From Paludibacteraceae bacterium (GTDB taxonomy: Bacteria > Bacteroidota > Bacteroidia > Bacteroidales > Paludibacteraceae), in assembly GCA_024400275.1 (NCBI GenBank), contig JAKSMY010000050.1, forward strand, positions 1-12,798: a stretch of DNA of 12,798 nucleotides, in the 5' to 3' direction. How positions within the stretch are numbered: position 1 is the stretch's first letter; each line of letters starts with the position of its first letter. The translations under genes were made by a program, and so were the position numbers. The notes beneath the pieces are model-generated. The model did not search any database. It was not told the origin of the DNA and saw nothing but the letters and a program-made list of their open reading frames with translations. Positions 1-7,291 of the stretch are shown one piece after another.

Positions 1-155
1 TAAATTTAAGGTGGCAGATCATCCCTCAACTCGCCCTCTACTTCAAAGCCTCCACCACCATCCACCTTCCACCATCCACCATCCACAATAGCCCTTCGGG
101 CGCACAATCCACCGACACAGACATTCATTTACTTTTACGAGCCACATTATAGCTT
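1..155. other. Left-edge intergenic stretch, no convincing gene
   Basis: No start-to-stop reading frame that looks like a gene was found on either strand here. The middle is a low-complexity C/A-rich repeat (annotated separately), followed by a small GCCC-TTC-GGGC inverted repeat at 91-101. That stem is only 4 bp and has no T-tract, so it is not called a terminator. A frame on the minus strand could encode about 40 residues, but it runs through the repeat and is rich in Gly and Trp because of it. No good TAnnTTTG promoter box with a partner TTTG was found before the transporter start at 156; the nearest is an imperfect TACTTTTA at 130-137. Confidence 0.5.
51..88. repeat. Short tandem heptamer repeat, TCCACCA type
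   Basis: Positions 61-88 read as four consecutive 7-base units: TCCACCT, TCCACCA, TCCACCA and TCCACAA. They are preceded at 51-60 by another TCCACCA followed by CCA. The unit is an imperfect tandem array with strong strand asymmetry: almost no G on the plus strand. The role is unknown; it may be slippage-derived intergenic filler. The array is seen directly; any function would be inference. Confidence 0.7.
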
Positions 156-1079
156 ATGAAAAAACTTCTTCCTTATATCGCCATTATTACAGCCATGCTC
201 ATATGGTCTGTATCCGGCATTGCTATTAAAGAGGCGTTACTTTCGTTCTCGTCCCTAACCTTATTGATGATGCGCTTCACCTTAGCGATTGTGGTGATGC
301 TCCTTATCGGTTTGTGTTGCCGCCACAGCGCCTTACTCCGCTTACAGAAACTAGACAAGAAGGATATACCTCTTTTCCTTCTGGCGGGGTTCTTTCAACC
401 CTGCCTGTACTATCTCTTAGAGACGTATACCTACGATGCTTTACAGTCGCCCACGATAGCCGAAACACTACTCTCAACGGCACCTCTATTGGCACCCTTG
501 TGGGCTAGTGTTATCCTTCGCGAAAGGGTGACGCGCAATAATATCTTTGGTATCCTCATATCCACCTTAGGTATGATACTGTTGGTCATGGTTGGCGGTC
601 AATCCTTCCAAATAGGCAATCCGTGGGGTGTTCTAACCGCTTTCCTCTCTGTCTCAACGGCAGTACTGTATTCGGTTATGCTGCGGCGCATACCGACCAA
701 ATACTCGTCCCTCACGATTGTCTTTTATGTCCAACTCTGTGGACTGCTGTTGTTCTATCCCTTACGTCTTATCAGGGAGGGATTTGTTTCTCCCTTGCCG
801 ATGGATATTAGCTTATGGACGCCTCAGTTATGGCAGTCGTTAGGTTGCATGACCTATTTGGCACTTTTTGCTACGGTGACGGCTTTTATTCTCTTCTGTT
901 ATTCAGTGCGTCAGATAGGCGTAACGAGGGGAAATGTGTTCAATAATATCCGTCCGCTCTTCACCGCTTTGATTATGTTCTTCGCCTTTGGAGAACAGTT
1001 ACCTGCCGGCAAATGGATAGGAATGTTACTCATCATCCTCGGTCTCTTCATCAGCCAACGCGAGAAAAAAGAAAAATAA
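156..1079 (+). CDS. EamA/DMT-family inner-membrane transporter
   Basis: This is a 307-residue, very hydrophobic protein of the drug/metabolite transporter (DMT) superfamily, a usual length for the two-repeat EamA type (about 300 residues, ten membrane helices). The first EamA repeat spans roughly residues 7-145 and begins with a helix containing LIWSVSGIAIKEAL. The second spans roughly 155-300 and ends with helices carrying FAFGEQLPAGKWIGMLLI, a typical last-helix pattern with the conserved acidic E before the final helices. The C-terminus is a short Lys/Glu-rich cytoplasmic tail. Family members export or import small metabolites such as amino acids or nucleosides, but substrate cannot be told from sequence. 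The start at 156 gives MKKLLPYIAIIT, a natural first membrane helix. It stands alone, with a separate promoter starting 1 base after its stop for the next gene, and has no obvious link to the sugar locus. Confidence 0.9.
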   Translation: MKKLLPYIAIITAMLIWSVSGIAIKEALLSFSSLTLLMMRFTLAIVVMLLIGLCCRHSALLRLQKLDKKDIPLFLLAGFFQPCLYYLLETYTYDALQSPTIAETLLSTAPLLAPLWASVILRERVTRNNIFGILISTLGMILLVMVGGQSFQIGNPWGVLTAFLSVSTAVLYSVMLRRIPTKYSSLTIVFYVQLCGLLLFYPLRLIREGFVSPLPMDISLWTPQLWQSLGCMTYLALFATVTAFILFCYSVRQIGVTRGNVFNNIRPLFTALIMFFAFGEQLPAGKWIGMLLIILGLFISQREKKEK

Positions 1080-1080
1080 A

Positions 1081-1112
1081 TTTGCATATATCAAAAAAAA
1101 GCAGTACCTTTG
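1081..1112 (+). promoter_or_regulatory. Bacteroidota-type promoter for the AAA ATPase gene
   Basis: A TTTG (-33 element) at 1081-1084 is followed after exactly 20 bases by TACCTTTG (-7 element, consensus TAnnTTTG) at 1105-1112. Transcription would start around 1118-1120, giving a leader of about 50 bases. The match to the phylum consensus is perfect. It begins 1 base after the transporter stop codon, so the ATPase is predicted to be transcribed independently of the upstream gene. Confidence 0.85.
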
Positions 1113-1167
1113 CAGCCGATTTTGATAGAAAAAAAGATAATTTACTGCAAAAATATCTATTACAACA

Positions 1168-2427
1168 ATGATTTTTAGACGACAACTATTTGTAAATCAG
1201 CTGATTGAGCATAAAAACAATCAGATGATTAAAGTTATAACCGGAATACGAAGATGTGGAAAGTCATTTTTGTTATTTAATTTGTTTTATAATCATCTTA
1301 TTTCTTCTGGAATTTCAAGCGATTATATTATCTGTATTCGATTGGATAATCGTTTAGATGCCGCGTTTCGTAATCCGGATAAATGCTTAGCATACATCTT
1401 GTCGCGCATTATAGACAAGGATGCTCATTATTACCTTCTTATTGATGAAGTCCAAAAAATGGATGAATTTGAAGATGTTCTTAATACCTGTTTGCAAATA
1501 GCCAATCTTGATTGTTATGTAACCGGCAGTAACTCCAAGTTGCTTAGTAGTGACATTATAACTGAATTTAGGGATCGCGGCGATGAGATTCGATTACAGC
1601 CTCTCAGTTTTTCTGAATATTGGGAGGCTTTTCCTAATAAATCGTGGGAACAAGCTTGGTCTGAATATTCTACTTATGGAGGATTACCATATACTTTGTT
1701 ATTACCCTCTGAAATTCGTAAAATCAAATATCTAAAAGAACTTTTTCGTAAGACCTATTTCCGTGACATTATTGATCGTTATCATATAAAAGACGATGTT
1801 GCCTTAGGTAGGCTCTTAGATGTTTTATGCTCAAGTGTCGGTTCATTAACTAATCCAAAGAAATTAGAAGATACGTTTCTTAGTTCCGGACGAATCCGTC
1901 TAACAGATGTTACTATAAAACAATACATTGAATATTTCAAAGATGCGTTTTTGCTTAGCGAAGCAGAACGTTATGATGTTAAAGGAAAACGTTATATTTC
2001 TACTCCATTAAAATATTATCTTACCGATTTAGGTTTGAGGAATGCAAGACTTAATTTTAGACAAGTAGAAGAAACACATTTGATGGAAAATGCCATTTAC
2101 AACGAGTTAATTTATCGAGGATATAGTGTTGATGTGGGCGTAGTTGATGTTTATGATAAAGATGAGAATGGTAAGCAAATACGCAAACAAACAGAAATCG
2201 ACTTTGTTGTAAATCAGGGTAGTCAACGTTTTTATATTCAATCTGCGTTTGCTATACCGAATGGTGATAAAGAAGCACAAGAGATACGGCCGTTGAATAA
2301 TGTTCATGATAATTTCAAGAAAATAGTCATCGTTAATGCCGACATCCTTCTTCGCCGAAATGAGAGCGGAATTGTAACGATGGGGTTAAGACAATTCTTA
2401 ACAGACCCGAATAGTCTATTGTTATAA
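1168..2427 (+). CDS. AAA-type ATPase with DUF4143 C-terminal half
   Basis: This 419-residue protein has the usual length and layout of the AAA_14/DUF4143 family. A P-loop (Walker A) GIRRCGKS lies at residues 26-33. A Walker B segment LLIDEVQ is at 90-96, and VTGSNS at 118-123 sits where the sensor-like motif is expected. The second half (about 190-419) matches the DUF4143 pattern, with YYLTDLGLRNA followed by ENAIYNELIYRGY and then EIDFVV...FYIQSA, which resembles the core of the PD-(D/E)XK nuclease fold. The family is very common and duplicated in Bacteroidales; its cellular role is not established. No signal peptide or membrane segment is seen, so it is cytoplasmic. The gene is clearly more AT-rich than most of the sugar locus (hand-counted 60-base blocks at 1681 and 1921 give about 27% and 33% G+C), suggesting separate acquisition. 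It ends only 12 bp from the convergent regulator gene. Confidence 0.9.
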   Translation: MIFRRQLFVNQLIEHKNNQMIKVITGIRRCGKSFLLFNLFYNHLISSGISSDYIICIRLDNRLDAAFRNPDKCLAYILSRIIDKDAHYYLLIDEVQKMDEFEDVLNTCLQIANLDCYVTGSNSKLLSSDIITEFRDRGDEIRLQPLSFSEYWEAFPNKSWEQAWSEYSTYGGLPYTLLLPSEIRKIKYLKELFRKTYFRDIIDRYHIKDDVALGRLLDVLCSSVGSLTNPKKLEDTFLSSGRIRLTDVTIKQYIEYFKDAFLLSEAERYDVKGKRYISTPLKYYLTDLGLRNARLNFRQVEETHLMENAIYNELIYRGYSVDVGVVDVYDKDENGKQIRKQTEIDFVVNQGSQRFYIQSAFAIPNGDKEAQEIRPLNNVHDNFKKIVIVNADILLRRNESGIVTMGLRQFLTDPNSLLL

Positions 2428-2439
2428 TATATTGTCCTC

Positions 2440-4026
2440 TTACCCTACTTCCGCGATACGTTGTTCTAACGTGTCGCGATTTGTTTTTGCCCGATTACGG
2501 ATAGCCGCTCGGTAATTAAAAATCGTTTTGGGTGAATGACGCAAGAATCGAGCTATATCATCTGAATTGGTAATGCCTAAGCGAATAAGTGCTAATATAC
2601 GTAGTTCGGTACTTAAACGCCTATTAACAATGGGCGCAAAAGTCTGATCTTCACGCAATAATTGATTGACTTGTTCTACAAAATCAGGAAATAAACCTAA
2701 GAAAGTCTCGTCAAAACGCACATAAAACTGTCGCAAACTATCATCTAATACCTTCGTGGATTTAATCGTGTTGAAGAGTGTTTGATATTTCTCATGCATT
2801 GCTGTACGGAGCAACATCTGGTGATAATTATCTAAGGTCTGTATAGATTCTGAACAGGCGGACATATATTCCGTAACATAAGCGGAACGAATACGATTAG
2901 CTTCTTGTAAATGGGTATTAGCTTCATTAACTTGCTGCAAGGCTAATTGGGTATTTTGATGTGCAACGGATAATCGTTTACCAATAACAAATGAATAGAT
3001 AAACAACACCACAAAAACAACAAGAAAGATACAGAGAGCAATAATCATTACACTCTGTCTGCGTTGTGTTTGGGCGATAAGCTCTTGATAGGCATTGAGT
3101 ATAATAGGAAGGTCTCCCGCCATCTCGATGATGCGCAAGCGCGCCTTACACTGCTGCGCGTCTTCCAAACAGGCGTTGGTGTACCTATATGCCCGGGATA
3201 TGTCCCCCCGTTGGTATAAAAGGAGCGCCACCTCTCTTAGGGAGGCATGCTCCATCACGCCGTGTTTGATGTCCGAAATAGCGGAAAGGGCATAATAATA
3301 CAAAGCCGAATCCTGTTGGTTCAGACTCATATAAAACCCTGCTACCGAATTGGCAAGGAAGCGCATGTAATCGCTTTCCGGAGACAAGGTATCAAGAATA
3401 GGGAGCAACAGATTCAAGGCTTGTCGAGGAGAGGTCTCGGCTAAAATAAGGGCACCCTCCTGTGCGCGCCAAACGGGTTCCGATTCGGTTTCAATGATGT
3501 GTTGCCGGAAGGTGGGAATGAGTTTGCGGAAATGCTCTTTCTCCTCGGGGATAGTGGAATATGCTGCCTGCCAGACACACATTAGACAAGAGGTTTTGAA
3601 GAACTGGTTTTTATTTTTGTCTTGCAGGTTGGGTTGGAGTTTATCCAGTATCTCCTTGGCGGCATCGTACATGCCGTTCACGGCCAAGTACTGCGCTTCG
3701 GAAATAGAAGAAGACTGAATAAAATGGATGTTGTTAGTCTCCAGTGCATAATAATGGCATAGCCGTGCATAATAAAGTGCGGAGTCCGTGTTGAATCTGC
3801 TGTATTGGACGGATATCTGTTCCGCCAATTGGCAACGCTGTTTGTCATCGGCAAGAGGCCAAATCTCTTTCTGCCGCTCAATAGCTTGTTCCTGCTGCCG
3901 GATAATCGATGCCCGTGTCTGTACTTGTTGATCCAACTCTTGCAGAACGGAAGAATAGAACGGTTGATTACTGGCAGACAAGGTCCACGCTATCATGCAG
4001 AATAGAAACAAGAATGTGTTTTTCAT
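2440..4026 (-). CDS. SusR-like membrane-spanning PUL regulator (TPR sensor, DUF6377/HTH output)
   Basis: This is a 528-residue predicted transcriptional activator of the divergent sugar locus. From the start at 4026 it has a signal peptide (MKNTFLFLFCMIAWTLSAS), then a periplasmic helical region of TPR-like repeats (about 40-320) with motifs such as DSALYYARLCHYYAL and DSALYYYALSA. One membrane helix lies at about 327-348, followed by a coiled coil (about 353-385) and a cytoplasmic DUF6377-type domain. That domain ends in a helix-turn-helix (about 484-513) containing GITNSDDIARFLRHSPKTI. This is the architecture of SusR, which senses sugar in the periplasm and activates sus genes at the membrane. 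The open frame extends upstream to 4095, but the 4026 start is preferred: the promoter at 4051-4082 lies inside that extension, and only this start gives a signal peptide. No sugar specificity can be read directly; dextran products are inferred from the neighbours. The periplasmic half is more G+C-rich than the cytoplasmic half. Confidence 0.88.
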   Translation of the reverse strand: MKNTFLFLFCMIAWTLSASNQPFYSSVLQELDQQVQTRASIIRQQEQAIERQKEIWPLADDKQRCQLAEQISVQYSRFNTDSALYYARLCHYYALETNNIHFIQSSSISEAQYLAVNGMYDAAKEILDKLQPNLQDKNKNQFFKTSCLMCVWQAAYSTIPEEKEHFRKLIPTFRQHIIETESEPVWRAQEGALILAETSPRQALNLLLPILDTLSPESDYMRFLANSVAGFYMSLNQQDSALYYYALSAISDIKHGVMEHASLREVALLLYQRGDISRAYRYTNACLEDAQQCKARLRIIEMAGDLPIILNAYQELIAQTQRRQSVMIIALCIFLVVFVVLFIYSFVIGKRLSVAHQNTQLALQQVNEANTHLQEANRIRSAYVTEYMSACSESIQTLDNYHQMLLRTAMHEKYQTLFNTIKSTKVLDDSLRQFYVRFDETFLGLFPDFVEQVNQLLREDQTFAPIVNRRLSTELRILALIRLGITNSDDIARFLRHSPKTIFNYRAAIRNRAKTNRDTLEQRIAEVG

Positions 4027-4050
4027 TATCGTACAATTGGAATTTTGGTG

Positions 4051-4082
4051 CAAAGGTACAACAAATACTTGATATTTGCAAA
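4051..4082 (-). promoter_or_regulatory. Promoter of the SusR-like regulator gene
   Basis: On the minus strand, TTTG (complement of 4079-4082) is followed after 20 bases by TACCTTTG (complement of 4051-4058), a perfect match to the Bacteroidota -33/-7 arrangement. Transcription should start near 4044, leaving a leader of under 20 bases before the ATG at 4026. This placement decides the start codon of the regulator, because the longer frame would begin upstream of the promoter. Confidence 0.85.
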
Positions 4083-4096
4083 TTCGAGTTTGCAAA
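4075..4096. promoter_or_regulatory. Twin TTTGCAAA palindromes, candidate operator
   Basis: The 8-bp perfect palindrome TTTGCAAA occurs twice, at 4075-4082 and 4089-4096, with 14 bp from start to start. The first copy overlaps the -33 element of the regulator promoter. Two palindromes on the same face region of a promoter could bind a dimeric repressor, or the regulator itself as autoregulation. The repeats are seen directly; the operator role is inference. TTTGCA is also naturally common in Bacteroidota promoters, which weakens the case. Confidence 0.4.
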
Positions 4097-4198
4097 ACCG
4101 TTAATTTATCAGTCCTAAAGTATGTTCATAATAAGTTTATAAATTATTATAATATAATAAATTAACACATATAGATTGCTCCCAAATCACTCCCTCCT

Positions 4199-4230
4199 GT
4201 TGTGTGTATGAGAAAAATGCAGTAATTTTG
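4199..4230 (+). promoter_or_regulatory. Promoter of the susC-led operon
   Basis: TAATTTTG at 4223-4230 fits the -7 consensus TAnnTTTG. Twenty bases upstream, 4199-4202 reads GTTG, one base off the -33 TTTG. Transcription would start near 4237, giving a leader of about 57 bases. The slightly weak -33 box, compared with the perfect boxes of the regulator and GH97 promoters, fits a promoter that needs an activator such as the divergent SusR-like protein. The motif is seen; activator dependence is inferred. Confidence 0.7.
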
Positions 4231-4238
4231 CACCGCCA

Positions 4239-4264
4239 TTGGGTAATAATCAGATTATTGCCAA
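4239..4264 (+). promoter_or_regulatory. Hairpin at the predicted 5' end of the susC mRNA
   Basis: The inverted repeat pairs TTGG (4239-4242) with CCAA (4261-4264). After one bulged G (4243) it continues TAATAAT (4244-4250) against ATTATTG (4254-4260), closing on a 3-base CAG loop. As RNA this is an 11-bp stem including one U-G pair. It begins about 2 bases after the inferred transcription start. It could protect the mRNA 5' end or be a DNA-level protein site. A competing pairing, ATTGC (4257-4261) with GCAAT (4269-4273), would exclude the main stem. Confidence 0.5.
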
Positions 4265-4293
4265 TTAAGCAATCAGTAATTAACTAACAATTA

Positions 4294-7278
4294 ATGAGTA
4301 TGAAAAACGTTAAACTTTGTGTTCTTCCTCTGCTGCTTTTATTTGTTTCGGTTTACGCCGTAGCTCAACAGCAGATTGTGGGACGAGTGGTAGATGCCAG
4401 CGATGAAGGTATTATCGGTGCTAACGTCGTTGTCAAAGAATCTTCAATGGGAACAATTACCGATTTGGATGGTCAATTTGTTCTCAATTGTGATCCTACC
4501 GCCGTTCTTGAAATTAGTTATGTCGGGTATCTGACACAAGAAGTTTCGGCCGGTCAATCTCCGTTGAAGATTGTGTTGGAAGAAGATTCTCGCCAACTTG
4601 ACGAAGTTGTTGTCGTTGGTTATGGTGCCATGCGCAAGTCCGATTTGACAGGTTCCGTATCTTCCGTGGGTGAAAAAACTTTTTTACAACCTGTTTCGAA
4701 TATCGGACAGGCTCTTCAAGGTCAAGTTGCCGGATTAAGTGTGCTCGACAACGGAGCTCCCGGCGACAATGTGGACATTAAGATCCGTGGTTTAGGTAGT
4801 ATCAACAACTGCAACCCGTTAATTGTGATAGACGGTGTTCCGACCGATCTGGGATTGAATTCGGTCAATATGTCGGATGTAGATCATATCGATGTGCTCA
4901 AAGACGCTTCTGCGACGGCTATCTACGGTTCACGTGGTGCCAATGGCGTAATCATCATCACGACCAAGCGGGGAACCGACGGGAAAGGCAAGGTAACCCT
5001 CAACGCGAGCGCAGGCATGCAGACGCCTATGCATGTTCCTTCTATGTTAAATGCCGCGCAATATGCTGCTCTTAACAATGATATGATGGCAGGTGCAGGT
5101 ATGAGTCAAAACCCGTTATGGGCAGACCCGACTTCCATTACAACTTCAACGGATTGGCTACAGGAAATGATGAGAATGGGTATCATACAGAATTACCAAA
5201 TAGCTTATTCGGGAGGTTCGGAAAAGGGACATTACTACATATCCGCCGGTTATCAGAAGAACGACGGTATCGTGAAAACGACCGATTATCAACGCTTTAC
5301 GCTGCAAGAGAACAGCGATGTGGTTGCCGCTAAGTGGTTGCATTTCACCCATTCGTTGTTATTCTCGGCAGACACGAAGAGAAGCGGCGAATACAGCATC
5401 AGTGATGCCATGAACTTATTGCCTACTCAGCCCATTAAGAACGAAGACGGTACATATGCCGGACCGGAAGGCAAAGCAGAGTGGTACGGTTCGACGCGCA
5501 ATGTGATAGGTACCATGGATCTCAATTCAAGAAAGACCTCGGGCTTTAACCTGCTTACCAATCTGGCAGCGGAAATAACTTTCTGTCCGCAGTTCAAATT
5601 CAAAACAATGTTTGGCTTTGACGGCAAGTTCTGGTTTGACGATAACTTTACTCCCGCTTATCCTTGGAAACCGACTCCCGTTGAGGAGTCTGCTCGCTAT
5701 CAAAGCAGTCATCGTTCGCTTACCTATACATGGGATAACTACTTTACATATGATCAGGTGTTCAAAGAGAAACATCATCTCAACGTCATGGCAGGTATGT
5801 CTATGCAATGGAACAACTATCAATATATGGATGCACAAAAGAACGTGTTTGAGTTTGATAATGTTCATGAATTTGATAATGGCTTGAAGATGAATTCTAT
5901 TGGTGGTACCGCTTATGATTGGGCTTTGATGTCGTTCATGGGGCGTATCAATTATAATTATTCTGATCGTTATTTGATTACAGCAACCATTCGAGGTGAT
6001 GGTTCTAGCCGTTTTGGTAAAAACAAACGTTGGGGAGTGTTCCCCTCGGGTGCCGTTGCTTGGCGTATGACTAAAGAAGAGTGGTTTCCTGAGACGAACG
6101 GCTTTAACGATTTCAAACTCCGTGCCGGTTACGGTATGACTGGTTCGCAGGCATCCGTCGGCAACTATGAGTACTTGGCAGCGTATAACACAAGCGTTTA
6201 TCCGTTAGGCGTTTACGACAAGGAGCAAGCCGCTCTCATTAGTGTTACCTTGGCTAATCCTAATCTGCATTGGGAGACAGTGGAACAAATCAATTTAGGT
6301 TTTGATATGGCATTGGCCTATAATCGCTTATTCCTCAATTTTGATTGGTACTGGAAGAACACGAAGGATATGTTAGTAAAAGCCAGTATTCCGATTACGG
6401 CAGGTTTCGAGGATGTAAACGATATGTTTGCCAATGCAGGTAAGGTTTCGAACCGCGGTTTTGAGTTAAGCCTCCGCAGCGTGAATCTCAAGAACACGCC
6501 CGTTAAATGGGAGACCACTATCGGTGTGACGTTTAACCAGAATATGATTGTAGATCTGAACTCCGATAAGCCGTTCTATACAAACCAAATCAACAACTCG
6601 TATGTGACGATTTTAGCCCAAGATCTTCCGATTAACTGTTTCTATGGTTATGTTACGGACGGTATCTTCCAAAGTCAGGAGGAAGTGGATAATCATGCCT
6701 ATCAACCCGGAGCCGCAGCCGGTGATATCCGTTATCGCGATTTGAATAGCGACGGTGTTATCAACGACGAAGACCGTACGGTTATTGGCAATCCTAATCC
6801 CCAATGGCTGTTCTCGATGGGCAATACGCTGACATGGAAAGGACTGGAATTCAGTTTCTTCTTCCAAGGTGTGGCAGGCAACGATATTTACAATGCCAAC
6901 AACATAACCAACACCGGAATGTCGGCGGCTTATAACCAAACGACAGCGGTGTTGGACCGTTGGACGGAAACGAACGCTTCCGCCACGATGCCCCGTGCGG
7001 TTTATGGTGATCCTAACGGGAACTGCCGTGTAAGTAATCGTTTTGTTGAAGATGGTTCCTATTTGCGCTTAAAGAATATAACCTTAGCCTATAACTTCCC
7101 AAATAAGCTAATGCAGAAAGCGCATCTACAAGGTGTTCGTTTAGCTTTCTCAGCAGAGAATGTGGCTACAATTGCTGGCTATTCGGGCTTTGATCCCGAG
7201 GTTGCACTTAATGGAATAGACCTCAATCGTTACCCGTTGGCGAGAACCTATAACTTCTCTTTGAATTTTAACTTCTAA
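4294..7278 (+). CDS. susC: SusC-like TonB-dependent outer-membrane transporter
   Basis: This 994-residue outer-membrane channel imports oligosaccharides using TonB energy and pairs with the SusD lid encoded next. A signal peptide ends around residue 24 (VYAVAQQ). A carboxypeptidase-D-regulatory-like domain follows (about 27-95: IVGRVVDASDEGIIGANV). The SusC-type segment LDEVVVVGYG lies at 102-111. The plug domain runs to about 230 with IRGLGSINNCNPLIVIDGVP and the DVLKDASATAIYGSRGANG signature. The remainder is the beta-barrel, closing with FSLNFNF and its C-terminal aromatic residue needed for barrel insertion. There is no N-terminal STN domain, so signalling through an anti-sigma factor is not expected, which agrees with control by a SusR-like protein. 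The start could instead be 4300 (MKNVKLC), two codons in; both give a good signal peptide. Glucan import is inferred from the neighbouring GH66 and GH97 genes. Confidence 0.95.
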   Translation: MSMKNVKLCVLPLLLLFVSVYAVAQQQIVGRVVDASDEGIIGANVVVKESSMGTITDLDGQFVLNCDPTAVLEISYVGYLTQEVSAGQSPLKIVLEEDSRQLDEVVVVGYGAMRKSDLTGSVSSVGEKTFLQPVSNIGQALQGQVAGLSVLDNGAPGDNVDIKIRGLGSINNCNPLIVIDGVPTDLGLNSVNMSDVDHIDVLKDASATAIYGSRGANGVIIITTKRGTDGKGKVTLNASAGMQTPMHVPSMLNAAQYAALNNDMMAGAGMSQNPLWADPTSITTSTDWLQEMMRMGIIQNYQIAYSGGSEKGHYYISAGYQKNDGIVKTTDYQRFTLQENSDVVAAKWLHFTHSLLFSADTKRSGEYSISDAMNLLPTQPIKNEDGTYAGPEGKAEWYGSTRNVIGTMDLNSRKTSGFNLLTNLAAEITFCPQFKFKTMFGFDGKFWFDDNFTPAYPWKPTPVEESARYQSSHRSLTYTWDNYFTYDQVFKEKHHLNVMAGMSMQWNNYQYMDAQKNVFEFDNVHEFDNGLKMNSIGGTAYDWALMSFMGRINYNYSDRYLITATIRGDGSSRFGKNKRWGVFPSGAVAWRMTKEEWFPETNGFNDFKLRAGYGMTGSQASVGNYEYLAAYNTSVYPLGVYDKEQAALISVTLANPNLHWETVEQINLGFDMALAYNRLFLNFDWYWKNTKDMLVKASIPITAGFEDVNDMFANAGKVSNRGFELSLRSVNLKNTPVKWETTIGVTFNQNMIVDLNSDKPFYTNQINNSYVTILAQDLPINCFYGYVTDGIFQSQEEVDNHAYQPGAAAGDIRYRDLNSDGVINDEDRTVIGNPNPQWLFSMGNTLTWKGLEFSFFFQGVAGNDIYNANNITNTGMSAAYNQTTAVLDRWTETNASATMPRAVYGDPNGNCRVSNRFVEDGSYLRLKNITLAYNFPNKLMQKAHLQGVRLAFSAENVATIAGYSGFDPEVALNGIDLNRYPLARTYNFSLNFNF

Positions 7279-7291
7279 TATGGTATATACT

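Larger units (their letters stand above)
4027..4293. other. Divergent intergenic control region of the PUL
   Basis: This 267-bp region separates the regulator (minus) from susC (plus). It contains both promoters, the paired TTTGCAAA palindromes and the susC leader hairpin, each listed separately. The stretch from about 4100 to 4170 is very AT-rich, with runs such as ATTATTATAATATAATAAATTAA, here split as ATTATTATAA and TATAATAAATTAA. It lies upstream of the susC -33 element and is the natural place for activator binding. No small gene or RNA gene was recognised in it. Confidence 0.6.

Noticed and set aside
91..101. GCCC-TTC-GGGC hairpin as a terminator of an upstream gene
   Set aside because: Only 4 bp of stem, no T-tract, and no upstream gene can be seen.
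130..137. TACTTTTA as the -7 box of the EamA transporter
   Set aside because: The last consensus base is wrong, and the expected TTTG at 106-109 reads AATC.
6..148. Minus-strand frame of about 40 codons through the heptamer repeat
   Set aside because: Its composition is dictated by the repeat (Gly, Trp, Val runs) and there is no promoter or recognisable domain.
2428..2439. Bidirectional terminator between the convergent ATPase and regulator genes
   Set aside because: The 12-bp gap is AT-rich and shows no inverted repeat; termination must lie inside coding sequence or be factor-dependent.
4027..4095. N-terminal extension of the regulator to an ATG at 4095
   Set aside because: It would begin upstream of a perfect promoter at 4051-4082 and would bury the clear signal peptide that starts at 4026.
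5527..5868. Longest minus-strand open frame inside susC (113 codons)
   Set aside because: It lies fully within a well-supported SusC barrel and has no recognisable features; it is a shadow of that gene.
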